From Scolanthus callimorphus (Eukaryota > Cnidaria > Anthozoa > Actiniaria > Edwardsiidae): DNA of 64,000 nt. Numbering within the stretch: position 1 is the stretch's first letter; each line of letters opens with the position of its first letter. Both the position numbers and the translations under genes were made by a program. Location of the stretch: contig CM066913.1 of NCBI GenBank assembly GCA_033964015.1, positions 22,157,854-22,221,853 of the forward strand. Reading direction: 5' to 3'. The notes below the pieces were generated by a model. It saw only the letters and a list, made by a program, of their open reading frames with translations. It did no database searches and was not told the origin of the DNA. Positions 61,030 through 64,000 of this stretch are shown here, piece by piece.

Positions 61030-61685
61030 TTTCACAAATTTTAAAGACTTCAACAAATATATCAGAGAAGTAGACCTTGTAAAATTTGTATAATTAATTT
61101 AACATGTTGCAGCTGTATTCAGTGCTGCTCGGTCGCGGTGATGAGTGCGTTTTTTTCGCAGCCGCGTGGTGATACACACATTTTTTTATATGCATACTGA
61201 GACATACGCACGGTTTACGCACATACGCACAATCTTTACAACAATGGAAGAGAGTCGACTTGTCAGTCACTCTATACTAATTCTGTGGAAGACTTTGTTG
61301 ATTGCCCGTAAAACAAAAACACAAGAAAAACTAGTAATCAATTCAAACTGCTCAAGAAATGTTTGCAGACAAGACCAAATAACGTGAAGTTTCATGGCAC
61401 GAAATAAATTGATCAATACATGGTGGATTTTTATCCGATTGTAAATAATAGGGGGTGGAGATACGAGTCTGAGAAGCCAAATTGCCAGGTTTGAGAGATT
61501 TCTGAAGTTGATAAACTACCAAGTCAGAAATAAAGAAGCATAAATAACCAAAGACACTGTTCTTTTAATTTAATCTACTTCGAAGCCATGATCCTGCGTA
61601 AGATTCCGTTGCTTTGACTGGTGCCGGCTTTCGAGTGAGCTCAAATTCGTTGTCATTTTATTACACTGACTTGGTAATTCCCAAA
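61030..61685. other. No gene supported
   Basis: Contains ACGCACA/ATACGCAC repeats at about 61190-61220. No recognised coding sequence. Confidence 0.4.
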
Positions 61686-61689
61686 AAAA

Positions 61690-61935
61690 AAATTCAAGCA
61701 AGGCCATCCTTCCAAAAAAAAAATCTGGCAGAGATCCAAGCTAGTAAAAAACATATCAATTCCGAAAAAATCAATTCCGAAAAAATTCTTGCACAGCCTG
61801 ATCCCTGAAAAAAATTCATGCCAACAAAATTGCCACCCCCCCTCCCCCCAATTTCTAATGGTCCACCCCTAAAGCCTCCCCGCGAATAGACGAGCCGGGG
61901 AGCTCTGGGTACGAGAATGGCGTATGATGCGCAAT
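61690..61935. mobile_element. Probable transposon end (unclassified)
   Basis: Tandem words tcaattccgaaaaaa (61768-61795, twice), C-rich runs, and a boundary-like cggggagctctgggtacgag +aatgg at 61892-61920. I associate this with repetitive DNA transposon ends in marine invertebrates. No ORF. Confidence 0.35.
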
Positions 61936-62020
61936 GCGCGCGCATAGTTCATGCACCACGAGGTCGAACGTTAGTCGAACGAGGTAAAACTTTGTTTCTC
62001 TTGCAAAAGTGAAAGAAGAA

Positions 62021-62735
62021 ATGGCCTTTAGTCATCCCGCTTCGCCTTCTAAGTACGTTGACGTCGAAGGATATAATCCACGACGTCTCAGAAGTGAACA
62101 ACCCCGGGTTTGGCCACAGATACTTTGAATTTAAAATTCAAGAAAAACAACAAGTGAAACGTGTTGTCTGTTTTGAACCAAACAAAATAGAATCTGTTCA
62201 AAACCAACAAGCATCAAAGGCTCCCGTTCGATTGCAAAGACTCAGCCCGCAGAAAAGAAAGCACGATGCAGATGTAGATGAGTATAAACTAAATCACTTC
62301 TCAAAGTTCAAGCAATCAAAAACCTTTCCTTTCCATGGGCTGATGTTGGGGGAATCAAAGTAACAACAATTCAGCAAATACTACAGAGTCTGTGGTTAAT
62401 GACCTCGTCACGTTCTCCGCAAATGTGATATCCAAAGGAGAAACTAGCACTGTCCTTACACGTGCATCCCGTGAACAAATCGAAAAGTGTGACCTAATAT
62501 CACTGATGGCACTGGAGTCATTAAAACTACCATTTGGGCAGCCACAATTGCTACCGTGAAGAGGGAAAATCCTATACATTCACGCGACTCAAAGTCTCCG
62601 ACTTCAATGGGAAGTACGTACATTGTACACTCATCTTCACTAGCAGTTTGCGAAACCCAATTCACACGATTTCAGACGAGATAAAGGAACAGGCAGAAAA
62701 GTTAAAGCCACGAGAGGTAATACTCGAGACCTGAA
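62021..62735 (+). pseudogene. Broken gene for an RPA-like OB-fold protein
   Basis: The ATG at 62021 starts MAFSHPASPSKYVDVEG, then sense moves by one frame to IHDVSEVNNPGFGHRYFEFK and VKRVVCFEPNKIESVQ, an OB-fold-like beta pattern. A basic linker follows (LQRLSPQKRKHDAD). After another frame change a second OB-fold-like part appears (TFSANVISKGETS, DGTGVIKTTIWAATI, GKSYTFTRLKVSDFNGKYV). RPA-type OB folds bind single-stranded DNA. Several such repeat-borne genes exist in cnidarians. The frame changes show this copy is not functional. The assignment rests on the fold pattern only. Confidence 0.45.
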
Positions 62736-62826
62736 TGGTAAAATCCTAGCCGCAGATATCACAAAGTTCCACATTTGCATCAACTGCATCTCAAAGATTT
62801 CAATCGACAACGATGGTGACAAACAG

Positions 62827-64000
62827 ATGACGAGCCGCAATTCATGAGGACTAATGATGTTAATCTCAACATTGAAGTCTACAATTTCGGCCAACCTGTT
62901 GATTGCAGACGTCAAAATCACATTTCATCGACATTGGAATGGAAATGACAACCAGGCTCAGCAAAGAACGTAATGTTTTAACATTACAAACTGTTTCTTT
63001 TGCTTAACGTTAGATCATCACGTTGCTATTGACATTACAACGCCAACCATGTTTCTTGAAAATGACGAGCTGCAATTCATGTGGACTAATGATGTTAATC
63101 TCAACATTGAAGTCTACAATTTCGGCCAACCTGTTGATTGCAGACGTAGATGGAAACAAGATCGGCAAATTTTACTGCCCCTTTCCCACGCTTAATCAGC
63201 TGTTCTCATTATTAAAAGAAGCAGAAGGTTACAACATTGACAGCGAACTGAGTGAGCTCACAACTGTCTTGATTTGTGCAACTTTGCTTAGCTTGAAAAC
63301 CATTTCCTTCCAACTGTCCACTTACAAGAAAATGATTATCTCCATAAAATTTCATGCTGAATAGAACAGTAAAACACGAGAACGAATAACTAAAATTTCA
63401 ACATAATTCCAAGTTAATCTTGTTCAAATTGAGCAAAATCACATTTCATTGACATTGGAATGGAAATGGCAACCACGCTCAGCAATGAACATATTTTTTT
63501 AACATTACAAACTGTTGTCTTTTGCTTGACGTTAGATGACATTCCTATTGTTTGACATTACAAGGCCAACCATGTTCTTGAAAGGTGAGATACTGTAGTG
63601 CTATCCAACAGGTAACAGTGAACCATTTAATCTACAATTTCAGCCAACCTGTTGATTGCATATCTAGATGGAAACAACATTGTCAAATTTACATTTACTG
63701 TCCCTTTCTTGCACTTAACCAACTGCGTTGATTTGTGCAACTTTGCTTAGCTTGAAAAACATTTCCTTCCACTGTCCACTTACAAGAAAATGATCATCTC
63801 TATGAAACTCCATACGAGAATGAATAACCAAAGTTTAAACATAATTCCCTCTTATCTTGTTCAAATTGACCAAATCACATTTCAGTGGATGGAAATGTCA
63901 ACCATGCTAAGCATTGAACATACTGTTTTCATTTTACAACTGTTATGTATGTTTTCGTTGATGTTAGATCATGTTTCTATTTTTGACCTTACAAAAGCTT
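62827..64000 (+). repeat. Diverged tandem repeat, unit about 435-510 bp
   Basis: The word (a)tgacgagcYgcaattcatg through ttcggccaacctgttgattg occurs at 62827 and 63062 and, partly, at 63635. A second block, caaaatcacatttcattgac through acattacaaactgtt, occurs at about 62915, 63435 and 63870. Block order and spacing indicate at least two and a half units running off the window end. The short frame at 63023-63364 lies inside the repeat and is doubtful. Confidence 0.7.

Overview
This is nuclear DNA of an animal, most likely a cnidarian (stony coral or sea anemone). The sequence is AT-rich and gene-poor, real reading frames are split by GT-AG introns, and it is packed with transposon families common in cnidarian genomes: CR1/L2-like LINEs, DIRS-like tyrosine-recombinase retroelements, a Crypton, BEL/Pao, a THAP/P-element relative, a Polinton-like viral element and several foldback MITEs. 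The cnidarian call is an inference from this repertoire. No species marker gene is present.

0-13 kb holds the likely host material. There are terminal exons with three SUMO-interacting-motif-like acidic blocks (0-0.84 kb), unknown exons, and a coiled-coil exon (6 kb). A divergent gene pair shares a short promoter near 9.2 kb: a Ser/Glu-rich disordered protein on the minus strand and a four-exon plus-strand gene whose exon phases all agree. 12-21 kb carries MITEs, poly-C/G tandem repeats, a 70-75 bp array of AP-1-like plus ETS-like sites, DIRS and IS630/Tc1-like remnants and tRNA-like (SINE) sequences. 21-24 kb is a CR1/L2-like LINE with a second LINE 3' end nested in it. 26-29 kb has a DIRS fragment and a broken RecQ-like helicase. 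29.5-31.6 kb is a Crypton with an uninterrupted recombinase gene.

33.6-47.4 kb is the most interesting part and looks like a three-level nest. The two outer pieces are plus-strand BEL/Pao (gag on the left, integrase on the right). Inside are two pieces of a minus-strand THAP/P-element transposase (catalytic half 36.45-37.73 kb, THAP half 44.9-46.25 kb). Innermost (37.73-44.9 kb) is a Polinton/Maverick-like element carrying a PC4-like ssDNA-binding protein, small membrane-type ORFs, a retroviral-type integrase with chromodomain, a probable minor capsid protein, a probable major capsid protein with a fused basic/amphipathic N-terminus, an adenain-type protease, and an intron-containing C2H2 zinc-finger gene on the opposite strand. 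I see no type-B DNA polymerase and no packaging ATPase in this block, so the copy is truncated or atypical. Several of its genes are broken.

47.5-52.4 kb looks like an unclassified transposon bounded by imperfect inverted ends. 52.4-55.1 kb is a decayed tyrosine-recombinase retroelement. 55-62 kb is largely without recognisable genes. 62.0-62.7 kb is a broken gene resembling RPA-type OB-fold proteins, followed by a diverged tandem repeat to the window end.
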